Source: Pseudomonas indica NBRC 103045 (GTDB lineage: Bacteria > Pseudomonadota > Gammaproteobacteria > Pseudomonadales > Pseudomonadaceae). From it: a stretch of DNA of 64,000 nt. Below, one piece after another: positions 23,968 through 33,358 of this stretch. The notes beneath the pieces were generated by a model. The model had not been told where the DNA came from. It saw only the letters and a list, made by a program, of their open reading frames with translations, and ran no database searches. Numbering within the stretch: the stretch's first letter is position 1; every line of letters begins with the position of its first letter. The stretch is taken from positions 1 through 64,000 of the forward strand of contig NZ_BDAC01000022.1 in assembly GCF_002091635.1 (NCBI RefSeq), in the 5' to 3' direction. Both the position numbers and the translations under genes were made by a program.

Positions 23968-24714
23968 TCAGTAGGCACCGTCCAGTAGCGGTTGGAGACG
24001 TGCGCGCATGTCGCGCCAATGCGAGCCTTCCCAGTACAGCCGGCCGCAGCCGTCGCAGACGAAGAAGCGCCGCTGCCGTTCGCACACGGCGGGCGGCAGG
24101 CGCTCGGCCACCAAGGCCTTGTCTATGTCCCGCAACGGCAGGTTGCAGCGCAGGCAACGGCTGAACGGCCGCGCGCTGCGCGCCAGGTCGAGGCGCTGGA
24201 ACAGCTCGGCCAGTTGCCGGTCCGGTTGCAGCGCATGGATGTAGCAGGCGTGGTCGAGGCTGCGCCGTTTCAGTAGTTCACGGTCGCGGCTGAGCACGAT
24301 GCGCTGTTCGGCGAGGGCCAGTTCGACGATGCGGTCGTCATCGAAAGGGTTCTCGTAGCGGGTATCGAAGCCGGCCATGCGCAGCAATTGCGCCAACCCG
24401 CCGAGGTGGGCGTCGGCGATGAAGCGCAGCGCCCGTAGTGGCCGTTCGCGCACGCGCAGCAGCGGGCTGATGTCCAGCGACTCGAAGGTGGGGTAGACGG
24501 CCACCCGGTCGCCGTCCGCCAAACGCCGCTCGAAGCCCACCGACTCGCCGTTGACCAGGATCAGCTCGACTTCGGTGTGTGGCACGCCGAGCGCTTCGAT
24601 CAGGTGCTTGACCGTGGCCGTCGGCGCGCAGACGACGCCGAAGTCGCGCCGCCGCCGCGCGGCGGGGAGGAAGTCGTTGAGTTCCTCGTAGAAGCGGAAG
24701 GTGGCGTGGATCAT
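23968..24714 (-). CDS. Mut7-C RNase-domain protein with N-terminal ubiquitin-like domain
   Basis: 248 residues. The first 85 or so form a ThiS/MoaD-like beta-grasp region (FRFYEELNDFL ... VKHLIEALGVPHTEVELILVNGESV). The rest is a Mut7-C PIN-like domain: RFIADAHLGGLAQLLRMAGFDTRYEN with acidic residues, RIVLSRDRELL, then a four-Cys zinc-ribbon-like end (CLRCN ... CDGCG). The fold suggests an RNA nuclease; activity has not been shown for this architecture as far as I know. It is convergent with the lipase gene and 9 bp downstream of homospermidine synthase. Confidence 0.85.
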   Translation of the reverse strand: MIHATFRFYEELNDFLPAARRRRDFGVVCAPTATVKHLIEALGVPHTEVELILVNGESVGFERRLADGDRVAVYPTFESLDISPLLRVRERPLRALRFIADAHLGGLAQLLRMAGFDTRYENPFDDDRIVELALAEQRIVLSRDRELLKRRSLDHACYIHALQPDRQLAELFQRLDLARSARPFSRCLRCNLPLRDIDKALVAERLPPAVCERQRRFFVCDGCGRLYWEGSHWRDMRARLQPLLDGAY

Positions 24715-24723
24715 GACCGGCGA

Positions 24724-26142
24724 TCAGACGACGCGGAAGTTCTTGAACTGCCACGGGTCCGTGCGATCCAGGTCCTCCTCGAACAGGTGATCGCGGTTCT
24801 GCAAGGGCGTCCAGTCGCTATACACGCCCACCACTTCGCCGAGGTATGGCCGGCACAGATCGAGCAGGGTGGCGTAGGGCAGTTCGTCCGGCTCGAGGAT
24901 GCCCCGGTCGGGGTGGCGCATCGCCCAGATCACCCCGGCCATCACCGCGGCGGTCACCTGCAGGCTGGTGGCGCTGTTATGCGGGCAGAGCGCGCGGGCT
25001 TCGGCGATCGACAGGCGCGAGCCGTACCAGTAGCTCCGGCGTCCGTGGCCCATCAGCAGCACGCCCAGTTCGTCGCGGCCATCGGCGATGTCCTCTTCGA
25101 GGATGCGCTGGCGCTCCTGCAGGTGCCAGTTGCGGCCCGCCAGTTCGTGGAGGGAGAGCACCGCGTCGTCGCACGGGTGGTAGGCGTAGTGCACGGTGGG
25201 TCGGTACTCCGGCTGGGCACCTTCGCCCAGGGTGAAGTAATCGGCGATGGAGATGGATTCGCTGTGGGTCACCAGGAAGCCCAGTTGCGGCCCGGCCAGG
25301 GGCGTCCAGCTCCTGACCCGCGTGTCGGCGCCGGGGCGTTCGAGATAGATCGCCGCCTGGCTGCCGCTGTCGTGGCGGTGAGCATCCGTCGGGAAATGCC
25401 GCTCGTGGCTGCCCCAGCTCAGCTCGGCCGGCTGGCAGGCCTCGCCGACGAAGCCGGCTACCGACCAGGTGTTGACGAACTCGCCCATGGCCTTGGGCTG
25501 CCGGGCGCACTGGGTGTCGCGCTCGGCGATGTGGATGGTGCGGATGCCCAGGCGTTGAGCCAGCCGCGCCCAGTCTTCGCGTCGGGTCGGGGCGGCCTGG
25601 GGTTGACCGAGGTCGTCGGCGATGTTCAGCAGCGCTTGCTTGACCAGATGCGAGACCAGGCCGGGGTTGGCGCCGTGGGTGATGATCGCGGTCGGTCCGC
25701 CGGACGACTGGCGGCGCAGGTCCAGCACGGCCTCGCGCAGGGCGTAGTTGGAGCGTGCGGCAAGCGGCAGGCGGCTGTCCGTGTAGCCGCCGGCCCAGGG
25801 CTCGATGCAGGTATCCAGGTAAAGCGCGCCACACGCGCGGCAGAGCTCGATCAGCGCGACGCTGGAGACATCCACCGAGAGGTTGAGCAGGAAATCGCCG
25901 GCTCGCAGACGGGGTTTCAGCACCTCGGCGTAGTTGTCCCGGGTGAGGCCGAGCGTGAGGTGTTCCACTTGGTATTCCCGGGCGACCTGTTCGCCATCGT
26001 CGTCGGCGCTGACGATCAGTATCTGCTCGGGATGCAGGTCGATATGGCGCAGCAGCAACGGCAGCACGCCCTGGCCGATGCTGCCCAGGCCGACCATCAG
26101 CAGGCGGCCATGGAACCGCTGGGTCTTGCCGGTCTCGTTCAT
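24724..26142 (-). CDS. hss: Homospermidine synthase
   Basis: 472 residues. The NAD-binding motif LLMVGLGSIGQGVLPLLLRH is at about 14-33; HGANPGLVSHLVKQALLNIA and GHGRRSYWYGSRLSI are family segments. The enzyme uses NAD+ transiently to join two putrescine molecules (or spermidine and putrescine) into sym-homospermidine. Cytoplasmic polyamine metabolism. It is leftward and followed by the Mut7-C gene after 9 bp, probably co-transcribed. Confidence 0.9.
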   Translation of the reverse strand: MNETGKTQRFHGRLLMVGLGSIGQGVLPLLLRHIDLHPEQILIVSADDDGEQVAREYQVEHLTLGLTRDNYAEVLKPRLRAGDFLLNLSVDVSSVALIELCRACGALYLDTCIEPWAGGYTDSRLPLAARSNYALREAVLDLRRQSSGGPTAIITHGANPGLVSHLVKQALLNIADDLGQPQAAPTRREDWARLAQRLGIRTIHIAERDTQCARQPKAMGEFVNTWSVAGFVGEACQPAELSWGSHERHFPTDAHRHDSGSQAAIYLERPGADTRVRSWTPLAGPQLGFLVTHSESISIADYFTLGEGAQPEYRPTVHYAYHPCDDAVLSLHELAGRNWHLQERQRILEEDIADGRDELGVLLMGHGRRSYWYGSRLSIAEARALCPHNSATSLQVTAAVMAGVIWAMRHPDRGILEPDELPYATLLDLCRPYLGEVVGVYSDWTPLQNRDHLFEEDLDRTDPWQFKNFRVV

Positions 26143-26261
26143 GGCGCTCCCAGGGCGGACGGAGGGCCGCCCGTCATGAATGCCGGGGTGTGGTTTTCAC
26201 CTTAGACCATTCGTCCGGGGGCTGCGTCCTGGCCGCCGGTCTGGCTGAACGAGGGGAGGGC

Positions 26262-26468
26262 TCAGTCCGACTCTTCGGCCGCCTGTTGCAGGCGTTGCAT
26301 ACTCTGCGCGTTGACGTGTTCCACCTGCTGCTTGAGCTGGTCCATCTGCTGTTGCGCCTGCTTGGCTTGTTCCGCCTGCAGGGCGGCGGTGGTCGCGGTT
26401 TCGCTGGCACCACAGCCGGCCAGCGACAGCACGACGGTCAAGGGAATGAGGCGATGAAGGTATGGCAT
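26262..26468 (-). CDS. Small coiled-coil lipoprotein
   Basis: 68 residues. The signal peptide MPYLHRLIPLTVVLSLAGC has a lipobox LAGC (Cys19). The mature part is an Ala/Gln/Glu-rich helix (LQAEQAKQAQQQMDQLKQQVEHVNAQ) with heptad spacing, so it is a predicted coiled coil. It is reminiscent of Lpp-like small lipoproteins, but it lacks a C-terminal Lys for peptidoglycan attachment (it ends AAEESD). A structural or accessory envelope role is inference. Confidence 0.75.
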   Translation of the reverse strand: MPYLHRLIPLTVVLSLAGCGASETATTAALQAEQAKQAQQQMDQLKQQVEHVNAQSMQRLQQAAEESD

Positions 26469-26557
26469 GGCAGGATCTCGAGGGGCGACGGGACAGGTCG
26501 GAACGCTAACGCTGTCCGTCGCCGCAAACCATGAACGGTCACGCATCCTGGCGCGGA

Positions 26558-27013
26558 TCAGTAGATCGGGATGTACAGGTCCACTTCCGAGGCCGGGTCG
26601 TCGGCGGCGATGAAGCGCTCGTCGTAGCGCTCGAAGCTCACCCCTTGGCGGGGCTCCAGGCCCAGTTCGGCGAGGCGGCTGGCGTAGATCGCCTGGAAGC
26701 TCTCGCCGATCCCCTCCACCGTGCCCTTGTGGGTGAACACGGCGTACTTCTGTGCCGGCACCTCGAAGCGCTGCATGCCTTCCGGCACCGAGTGTTCCGC
26801 CTCGACGCCGAAGCCGGCGACATAGTGCATTTCGCCGGGTGCGGTGAGCCGGCACAGGCCATAGGCGATCCGTGGTTCGGAGACACCGGCGATCTCGTGC
26901 TCGCGGGCGACGAAGCGTTGCCAGAGACGGCCGATGTCGCCGTTCATCGGGTCTCCCTGGTACTCCATGCCCACGACGCTGAAGGCGGGCAATTCGACGA
27001 TGCGTGAAGCCAT
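26558..27013 (-). CDS. GyrI-like/AraC effector-binding domain protein
   Basis: 151 residues. It matches the stand-alone GyrI-like small-molecule-binding domain: an N-terminal RIVELPAFSVVGMEYQG strand, GEMHYVAGFGVEAEHSVPEGMQRFEVPAQKYAVFTHKGTVEGIGES in the middle, and an EVDLYIPIY C-terminal strand. There is no DNA-binding part. Such proteins bind hydrophobic ligands or modulate partners; the ligand is unknown. It is leftward, 74 bp downstream of the Hsp70-like gene. Confidence 0.8.
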   Translation of the reverse strand: MASRIVELPAFSVVGMEYQGDPMNGDIGRLWQRFVAREHEIAGVSEPRIAYGLCRLTAPGEMHYVAGFGVEAEHSVPEGMQRFEVPAQKYAVFTHKGTVEGIGESFQAIYASRLAELGLEPRQGVSFERYDERFIAADDPASEVDLYIPIY

Positions 27014-27087
27014 GCTGCGATCCTCCCTGGATCAGTCGGTGAGGCGGCAAGCGTAGCGCATCGGCGGAGGGGGCGCGCTGCTGGCAA

Positions 27088-28353
27088 TCAGCCGTAGCGC
27101 TTCTTCGCCTCGATGGCCAGGCCGCTGCCGATACTGCCGAAGGTGTCGCCTTCCACCGGGCGGGCGTTGGGCAGCATCGCCGCAATGCCCTGGCGCAGCG
27201 CCGGGATGCCGCTGGAGCCGCCGGTGAAGAACAGCGTATCGACCTGCTCCGCCGTGACGCTGGCGTTGGCCAACAACTGGCTGACGCTGGCGCGCACGCG
27301 CTCCAGCAACGGTTCGATGGAGGCTTCGAACAGATCGCGGCTCAGCTCGGCGGCGAGGCCGTCCTCGATGCGGGTGAGGTCGATGCGCTGCCGGTCGCTG
27401 TCGGTCAGGGCGATCTTGGCGTCTTCCACCTGCATCGCCAGCCAGTGCCCGGCGCGCTGCTCGATCAGCTTGAACAGACGGTCGATGCCGGTGGGATCGA
27501 CGATGTCGTAGCGCATGCTTTTCAGCGCCAGTTGCGACTTCTGCGCATACACCGCGTTGATCATGTGCCAGGTGGCGAGGTTGAGGTGGAAGCTGGTCGG
27601 CATCAGCGCCTCGCTCTTCATCCGGCTGCCATAGCCGAACAGCGGCATCACGCCCTGCAGGCTGAGCTGCTTGTCGAAGTCGGTACCGCCGATGTGCACG
27701 CCGCCGGTGGCGAGGATATCGCTTTGCCGGTCCGCCACCTGGCGGCGCTCCGGCGACAGGCGCACCAGGGAGAAGTCCGAGGTGCCGCCGCCGATGTCGA
27801 CGATTAGCACCCGCTCTTCCCGCTGGATGATGGATTCGTAGTCGAACGCCGCGGCGATCGGTTCGTACTGGAACGACACCTCCTTGAAGCCGAGCTTGCG
27901 GGCCACGCCCACCAGGGTGTCCTCGGCCTCGCGGTCGGCCACTGGATCGTCGTCGACGAAGAACACCGGGCGACCCAGCACCGCTTCCTCGAACGGCCGG
28001 CCCGCCACCGCTTCGGCGCGCTTCTTCAACTCGCCGAGGAACAGCCCGAGGATCTCGGTGAACGGCAGCGCACTGCCGAGCAGGGTGGTCTCGCTCTTCA
28101 GCAGCTTGGAGCCGAGCAGGCTCTTCAGCGAGCGCATCAGCCGGCCTTCATAGCCCTCCAGGTACTCGTGCAGGGCGAGGCGGCCATAGACCGGACGGCG
28201 CTCCTCGAAGTTGAAGAACACCACCGAGGGCAGGGTGATCTTGTCGTCTTCCAGTGCGATCAACGATTCGGCGTCGGGGCGCAGCCAGCCGACGGTGGAG
28301 TTGGAGGTACCGAAGTCGATGCCGCAGGCACGGGCGGGAAGGGCTGTGTTCAT
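27088..28353 (-). CDS. Hsp70-family actin-like ATPase (YegD type)
   Basis: 421 residues, the length of an Hsp70 nucleotide-binding domain with no substrate-binding domain. Phosphate-1 motif [13 protein letters not shown] is at about 9-21, phosphate-2 [16 protein letters not shown] near 200, and an adenosine motif [18 protein letters not shown] near 378. The ATG at 28353 is chosen because the upstream in-frame extension lacks Hsp70 features. YegD-type proteins are proposed chaperone relatives; the partner is unknown. Confidence 0.85.
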   Translation of the reverse strand: MNTALPARACGIDFGTSNSTVGWLRPDAESLIALEDDKITLPSVVFFNFEERRPVYGRLALHEYLEGYEGRLMRSLKSLLGSKLLKSETTLLGSALPFTEILGLFLGELKKRAEAVAGRPFEEAVLGRPVFFVDDDPVADREAEDTLVGVARKLGFKEVSFQYEPIAAAFDYESIIQREERVLIVDIGGGTSDFSLVRLSPERRQVADRQSDILATGGVHIGGTDFDKQLSLQGVMPLFGYGSRMKSEALMPTSFHLNLATWHMINAVYAQKSQLALKSMRYDIVDPTGIDRLFKLIEQRAGHWLAMQVEDAKIALTDSDRQRIDLTRIEDGLAAELSRDLFEASIEPLLERVRASVSQLLANASVTAEQVDTLFFTGGSSGIPALRQGIAAMLPNARPVEGDTFGSIGSGLAIEAKKRYG

Positions 28354-28641
28354 CGTTCGCGGGTCCGGCAAAAAAACGGCCGCGCAGTGTATGCGAGGAG
28401 CGGGCCGGGTGCACGGTCCTGCTGTCGCATCGGGGCTTCGGCATTCGAACGGCTTCTGTCGTCGGGCCCGGTCAAACCGCCGCGTCCGCAGGCAGTCGAA
28501 AGCAGGGAGCGGCCATGCCTTTTCGGCGCGATCGGTATCGGGGGCTGGCCTATGGCCGGGTATTTCGTATCTACTGCCGGGACCCGGATAGAAAGATCGC
28601 GGCCCGACCGGGCCCACCTCACTGCACTTGGAAAAGCTGTC

Positions 28642-29505
28642 ATGCAGAAAACTTCGCACCACGCCTTGCGCCAATCGTTCCGTTCCCTGCTCGAATCGAG
28701 CGCTTGTTACCACACCGCTTCGGTGTTCGACCCCATGTCCGCGCGTATCGCTGCCGACCTCGGCTTCGAGGTCGGCATCCTCGGCGGCTCGGTCGCCTCG
28801 TTGCAGGTGCTGGCCGCACCGGACTTCGCCTTGATCACCCTCAGCGAGTTCGCCGAACAGGCCACCCGCATCGGCCGGGTCGCCCGCCTGCCGGTGATCG
28901 CCGACGCCGACCACGGCTACGGCAATGCCCTCAACGCCATGCGCACCGTGGTCGAGCTGGAGCGTGCCGGCGTCGCCGCGCTGACCCTGGAAGACACCCT
29001 GCTGCCGGCGCAGTTCGGACGCAAATCCACTGACCTGATCCCGGTGGACGAAGGCGTCGGCAAGATTCGCGCGGCCCTGGAGGCGCGCGACGATTCGGCC
29101 CTGAGCATCATTGCCCGGACCCATGCCGGCGTGATCGGCACGGACGAAGTGATCGAGCGCTGCGTCGCCTACCAGGGCGCCGGGGCGGACGGCATCTGCC
29201 TGGTGGGCGTCAACGACTTCGAGCACCTCGAGGCCATTGCCGCGCACCTGCGCATCCCGCTGATGCTGGTGACCTACGGCAACCCGGCGCTGCGCGACGA
29301 CGCCCGTCTGGCGAGCCTCGGCGTGCGTATCGTGGTCAACGGCCACGCCGCCTACTTCGCCGCGATCAAGGCTACCTACGACTGCCTGCGCGAGCAGCGC
29401 CAGGTCGCCGCCTCAGACCTCAATGCCACCGAGCTGACGCACAAGTACACCCAGCCCGAGGATTACATCGTCTGGGCGCGGGAATACATGGACGTGAAGG
29501 AGTAA
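28642..29505 (+). CDS. Oxaloacetate decarboxylase (isocitrate lyase/PEP mutase superfamily)
   Basis: 287 residues. TIM-barrel elements are visible: [41 protein letters not shown] (metal-binding Asp residues) and [13 protein letters not shown]. Length and wording match, from memory, the structurally characterised P. aeruginosa oxaloacetate decarboxylase of this superfamily. It would convert oxaloacetate to pyruvate and CO2 using Mg2+. The KKCGH loop of isocitrate lyases is absent. The gene is divergent from the Hsp70-like gene across 288 bp in which I see no other gene. Confidence 0.85.
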   Translation: MQKTSHHALRQSFRSLLESSACYHTASVFDPMSARIAADLGFEVGILGGSVASLQVLAAPDFALITLSEFAEQATRIGRVARLPVIADADHGYGNALNAMRTVVELERAGVAALTLEDTLLPAQFGRKSTDLIPVDEGVGKIRAALEARDDSALSIIARTHAGVIGTDEVIERCVAYQGAGADGICLVGVNDFEHLEAIAAHLRIPLMLVTYGNPALRDDARLASLGVRIVVNGHAAYFAAIKATYDCLREQRQVAASDLNATELTHKYTQPEDYIVWAREYMDVKE

Positions 29506-29607
29506 CGGCGCGAAGGCGACGCACGGTTGTCCGGCAACGCCGCGCCCCCTTGAAAACCGCGGCGTCGCCGGCCATATCTGCTCTTGTCAGACCGTCGGGA
29601 GAAAGCC

Positions 29608-29874
29608 ATGGCTACCGGTTGGGCGCATGACGGCGCCGTCCAGGAACAGATCGACAGCACCATCGACGATGCCGTGCAGCGTGCCCGCAGCCAGCTCCCG
29701 AAGGGTGAGAGCCTGAGCCACTGCGAGGAATGCGGCGCGAAAATCCCCGAAGCCCGCCGCGCGGCCGTTCCCGGCGTGCGCTTGTGCATCGCCTGCCAGA
29801 GCGAGCAGGACAAGCAACAGGCGAGCTATGCCGGCTACAACCGGCGTGGGAGTAAGGATAGTCAGCTCAGATAG
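29608..29874 (+). CDS. DksA/TraR-type C4 zinc-finger protein (YbiI-like)
   Basis: 88 residues. An N-terminal helix (MATGWAHDGAVQEQIDSTIDDAVQRARSQL) is followed by a four-Cys zinc finger CEECGAKIPEARRAAVPGVRLCIACQ (about 42-66) that is diagnostic of DksA/TraR. It lacks DksA's long coiled coil, so it resembles YbiI/TraR. It may act on RNA polymerase, but this is family inference. The ATG at 29608 follows GGGAGAAA. Its last 13 bases overlap the end of the convergent oxygenase gene. Confidence 0.85.
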   Translation: MATGWAHDGAVQEQIDSTIDDAVQRARSQLPKGESLSHCEECGAKIPEARRAAVPGVRLCIACQSEQDKQQASYAGYNRRGSKDSQLR

Positions 29875-30431
29875 TGGCGGGTCGGTCGGTGCCGCTCGTA
29901 CATGACATCGGTTCGCAGCACGTACTTCACCCCGACATCCAGCGTTCTTCCCTGGTGCATCATCAAGTGCGGAAACACCAGCGCCATGCCGGCTTCCGGC
30001 TTGACGATATCCCACTTGAACTCGGTCTCGCCGCCTTGATAGCCATCGTTCAGATAGATCAGAAACGTGTACTGGCTGATTTCGTCGTCGTTACGGCGGT
30101 AGAAACCGTCCTTATGCCAAGTGAAGAATTGGCCGGGCACATAGCGGTAGAAACGGAACCGCTCATTGAAGCCCGACAGACGCCAATCGGGTGAGTCATC
30201 CGGCAACAGGGGGCGGGCACGTTCGAACAGATGCTGCGCCAGGGCTGGGTCGTCGAAGATCACCCGATCATTGTTCCTCACGTCCTTGATGAGTTCAGCG
30301 CCGCTCCGTGTCTGGATAGCCGCCTCCTCGTAACCCATGCGTTGGCTCAGGGCGATGTACTGCCCACATTCGCTTGGCGAGAGAAAATCCGCCAGCGTAA
30401 AAATATCTGCGCCGTAGTCGATCCGTTTCAT
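29862..30431 (-). CDS. 2-oxoglutarate/Fe(II)-dependent oxygenase, prolyl-4-hydroxylase-like
   Basis: 189 residues. The double-stranded beta-helix core has the iron triad HxD...H: H and D in FFTWHKDGFYRRNDDE (about 113-115) and the distal H in FPHLMMHQGRTLDVGVKYVLRTDVMY, with a Lys/Arg for 2-oxoglutarate. The substrate (a protein prolyl residue or other) is unknown. It ends 13 bp inside the convergent zinc-finger gene. Confidence 0.8.
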   Translation of the reverse strand: MKRIDYGADIFTLADFLSPSECGQYIALSQRMGYEEAAIQTRSGAELIKDVRNNDRVIFDDPALAQHLFERARPLLPDDSPDWRLSGFNERFRFYRYVPGQFFTWHKDGFYRRNDDEISQYTFLIYLNDGYQGGETEFKWDIVKPEAGMALVFPHLMMHQGRTLDVGVKYVLRTDVMYERHRPTRHYLS

Positions 30432-30487
30432 GGATGAGTCCTTTTCGAAAGCGCAAGTGTACGTGGGGCAGGACGGGTTGGGGCGCG

Positions 30488-30973
30488 TCACGGCTTCGAT
30501 ACGGTGCGTGTGCGATGAACCGTCGAATACGGCCATTCTTCCGGTCGCTGCACATGACCGTGCCTCACCGGGTTGGCGTGAATGAGTGCGGTGTGTTGCC
30601 GCAGTTCTTCATCGTTTCGAATCGGGCGGAGTCGGTAGCTACTTCTCCAGACACTACGCTCGCGTTGCAGCCGTCGGGACAGGCGAATCGGTTCCAGATG
30701 GGGTGTTCGTCGGCAAAACTCGCTCTGGATCAATTTCCAACGCAGGGCATGCTCGTTGTCATCTTCCGGCAGCTGCCATAACGCATGCAGATGGTCCGGC
30801 AACACCACCATGGCCAGGATTTCGAAAGGATGCGCTGTTCTGACCCGACGCACTGCGTCGCGCAGGATGTCGATGTGGTCGGTCAGCAGGGAGAGCGAAG
30901 GATCGGCCAGATGGACCGTGAAGAAGAACGTGCCGTCCGGCACGGAAGTGCGTCGCTCACGCATGGCTGCCAT
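30488..30973 (-). CDS. REP-associated transposase (RAYT, Y1/HUH family), possibly inactive
   Basis: 161 residues. Y1 transposase layout: RRTSVPDGTFFFTVHLADP near the N-terminus, the metal-binding HUH in VVLPDHLHALWQLPEDD (about 58-74), then WKLIQSEF and a WRSSYRLRPIRNDEELRQHTALIHANPVRHGHV block. In typical RAYTs the block reads like YIHxNPVKHGLV with the catalytic Tyr just before IH. Here that position is Leu (ALIHANP), so the nucleophile may be lost. RAYTs mobilise REP/REPIN sequences as single copies; REP elements do occur nearby at 33568-33713. Confidence 0.82.
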   Translation of the reverse strand: MAAMRERRTSVPDGTFFFTVHLADPSLSLLTDHIDILRDAVRRVRTAHPFEILAMVVLPDHLHALWQLPEDDNEHALRWKLIQSEFCRRTPHLEPIRLSRRLQRERSVWRSSYRLRPIRNDEELRQHTALIHANPVRHGHVQRPEEWPYSTVHRTRTVSKP

Positions 30974-31083
30974 CCCTGGCGTTGGAAAATGCCTGGTGAT
31001 TCTAGGAAGGTATCGTCGTGCGGTTCGTCGGGGTGGGTCACGTCATGAGTGTGGTGTGATCGACGAAAATGCCGTTCTCCGCA

Positions 31084-31108
31084 TCCACCGGCGTGTCGGG
31101 CCGGTGGA
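31084..31108 (-). terminator. Stem-loop after the lyase gene
   Basis: TCCACCGGC (31084-31092) / GCCGGTGGA (31100-31108) with a 7-base loop lies 6 bp past the leftward stop codon at 31115. On the leftward strand it is followed by a short mixed T stretch; moderate support as a terminator. Confidence 0.55.
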
Positions 31109-31114
31109 GCATCC

Positions 31115-33358
31115 TCACTGCTTGGCCAACTCGGCAATCTCCTCAGCCGACAGCGGGCCGCTGTAGAGGCGGAAGTCGTCGATCCGGCCTTTCAGGAAGG
31201 GATCGGCGCTGTACTGGGAGCGGCCCAGCCAGTTCTGCCGGGTCTTGCCGAGGCGGAAGGGGGCGAGGGTGAAGTCGCCGCTGCCGACCTTGGCGCCATC
31301 GACGTAGAGCGTGCCGACGTTGCCTTCCTGGGTGACGGCCAGGTGCACCCAGCGGCCGGTGGCGATGCCGCTGCTGGTTATCGTCTGGTCCGCGTAGCCG
31401 CTGATGCGGGTGATGGCGTATTGGGCGCGGGAGGGGGCGAGGGCCATGTAGCGCTGGTCGCTGTCGCCGAAGTCGAACAGGCGGGCCCAGGTGCGTGCCT
31501 CGTCGAGGTTCACCCAGGCGGCCACGGTGTAGTCGGCCAGGTTCGCGGCGATGCCTGTTGACAGGCTTGCATAGTCGTCCGTGCCGTCCAGTTGCAGGGC
31601 CTGTCCCAGGAGGCCGATGCCAAGCTGGGCGCCATTGTGCAATTGGCCGATCTGGCTACCGTCCACCGCGTTGCGCAGGGTGTCGTTGCTGGCTTCGTCG
31701 AAGGTCAGGTGCACCTTGAGACGGGGGCCGATCTCGGCCTTCGCGGTGTTGGACGGGGGGCTCTCGCCCTGGCTCGAAATCGCCGTCACCTGGTAGTAGT
31801 AGTCCCGCCCCGGCACGACGGCGGTGTCGGTGAAGGTCTGGTCCTGGCTGGCGGTACGGATGGCGATCCGCGTGAACGGGCCGGATGCCGAGGTGGCGCG
31901 CTTGAGGTAGTAGCTTTCCGCACCGGTCGCTCCCCACCAGGAGAGGATCACCGAGCCGGCATGCAGTTCGCTGGTCAGGCCGCGTGGCGCGCCACCGGAG
32001 GGGAGCGGGTCACGGCTTTCGGTCAGCGTGCCCCAGCCCACTTGATCACCGTTGCCGTATATTTCCGGGCGTGTCGCCTGGGCCATTTTCTCCGACCAGG
32101 GCGCGGCGATGCCGATGCGGTTCTGGTACTGGTTGTAGATCAGTTCCCAGGCGGGCCGCCGGTGGCCGCGCGCGGCGTCGGAGATCACCGTTTGCAGGCC
32201 GGCGCTCCGGCAGTTCGGGCCGTAGGGAACGAAGGGTACCTCTTCCATCAGGTTGTAGCGGGCGATGTATTCCGAGGCGGCGAGCAGCCGGTAGTTGTCG
32301 TAGGCGAACAAATCCTCGTTCTGGCTCCAGGCCATCCGGGCGATGGCACCGAACAGGGCGACGCCGAGGGTGGTATGCCCCTGGTCGCGGCCGCTTTCCT
32401 GGAACTGTCCGAGGTTGCCGGCGTGGAGGTAGTACACCAGGTTGTCCAGCGCGCCGTTGCCCTTGCCGTAGTAGAGGTAATCCAGCGCTTCCTGGTAGAG
32501 GTCCTCGCGGTCGGCGTACACACCGATGGCCAGCACGTTGGCGATGTTCGCCAGGTCCCAGTTGGCCCAGTAGTTGGAAATACAGGCACCGTTGTGGTTG
32601 ACCAGGAAGTCGTGGCTGAGGGGGTAGAAGATATCCAGCAGCATGCTCTTGAAGCGGGCACGGTCCTCGGCCGCCCAGCCGTCGTAGGTGCGCATGATCT
32701 CGCCGACATTGGCGAACTGGTAGCCGTAGAGGCCCGCCGCCAGGAAGCGGTCGGCGTTGCCGGTGATGGCGGTGAGGGTCGAGGACCAGGCATTGAGGAA
32801 TTCCACCGCCCGTTTGGCGTAGGCCTCGTCGCCGGAGATTTTCCAGCGCAGTGCCAGGCCGTAGGCGAAACGCAGTTGGCTGATGACGCGGCCGAAGTTC
32901 TGTCCGTCACCGCCGCGGATGATCACCGACAGCGGTGCGGGCTTCGCTCCCAGGCTGGAGGAACCATCGGTAATCAGGCCCTGCCAGGCACTGGCCCAGG
33001 GCTCCTCGCCCGCCTGGATCTTGCTGCGCATGCGCTCGAAGTCCGCCTCGGTGTGCAGCAGGCCGGGATGGAGGAAGCCGGAGGCCTGGCTGGGCGACGT
33101 CGTGACGGGCGTGCTGGATTCTTCGGTGACCGGGGCGCTGGGTTCCGTGACGGACGTGGTCGGTACCGTTGGCGTGGTGACGGAAGGCGTGGGCGTGCTG
33201 GGGGTTGGTTCGTTGGCCGCTGTCGAGACCTCGGTTGTGGTCGACGAGCGCGACGAGCCGGACGACGACTTGAACAGGCAGCCGGAGAGTCCCAGCGACA
33301 GACTGGTGCTAACGGTCAGCGCCAGCAGGAAGGACGGAAAACCCGGCAGGATGTTCAT
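31115..33358 (-). CDS. Secreted alginate-lyase-like lipoprotein with FN3 and LamG domains
   Basis: 747 residues. The lipoprotein signal has lipobox LSGC (Cys27). Then come a Ser/Thr/Pro-rich linker (about 30-92), an alpha/alpha-barrel polysaccharide-lyase region of the alginate lyase family (about 93-455: GLLHTEADFERMRSKI at its start and the NHNGACISNYWANWDLANI cleft motif), a fibronectin type III domain (about 460-545) and a C-terminal LamG/concanavalin-like glucanase domain (about 550-745: HLTFDEASNDT, LDGTDDYASL, KGRIDDFRLYSGPLSAEEI). It would be anchored at the cell surface or periplasm and cut an acidic polysaccharide; the exact sugar is unknown. It stands alone between a RAYT gene and REP repeats and interrupts an otherwise core region. 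Confidence 0.82.
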   Translation of the reverse strand: MNILPGFPSFLLALTVSTSLSLGLSGCLFKSSSGSSRSSTTTEVSTAANEPTPSTPTPSVTTPTVPTTSVTEPSAPVTEESSTPVTTSPSQASGFLHPGLLHTEADFERMRSKIQAGEEPWASAWQGLITDGSSSLGAKPAPLSVIIRGGDGQNFGRVISQLRFAYGLALRWKISGDEAYAKRAVEFLNAWSSTLTAITGNADRFLAAGLYGYQFANVGEIMRTYDGWAAEDRARFKSMLLDIFYPLSHDFLVNHNGACISNYWANWDLANIANVLAIGVYADREDLYQEALDYLYYGKGNGALDNLVYYLHAGNLGQFQESGRDQGHTTLGVALFGAIARMAWSQNEDLFAYDNYRLLAASEYIARYNLMEEVPFVPYGPNCRSAGLQTVISDAARGHRRPAWELIYNQYQNRIGIAAPWSEKMAQATRPEIYGNGDQVGWGTLTESRDPLPSGGAPRGLTSELHAGSVILSWWGATGAESYYLKRATSASGPFTRIAIRTASQDQTFTDTAVVPGRDYYYQVTAISSQGESPPSNTAKAEIGPRLKVHLTFDEASNDTLRNAVDGSQIGQLHNGAQLGIGLLGQALQLDGTDDYASLSTGIAANLADYTVAAWVNLDEARTWARLFDFGDSDQRYMALAPSRAQYAITRISGYADQTITSSGIATGRWVHLAVTQEGNVGTLYVDGAKVGSGDFTLAPFRLGKTRQNWLGRSQYSADPFLKGRIDDFRLYSGPLSAEEIAELAKQ

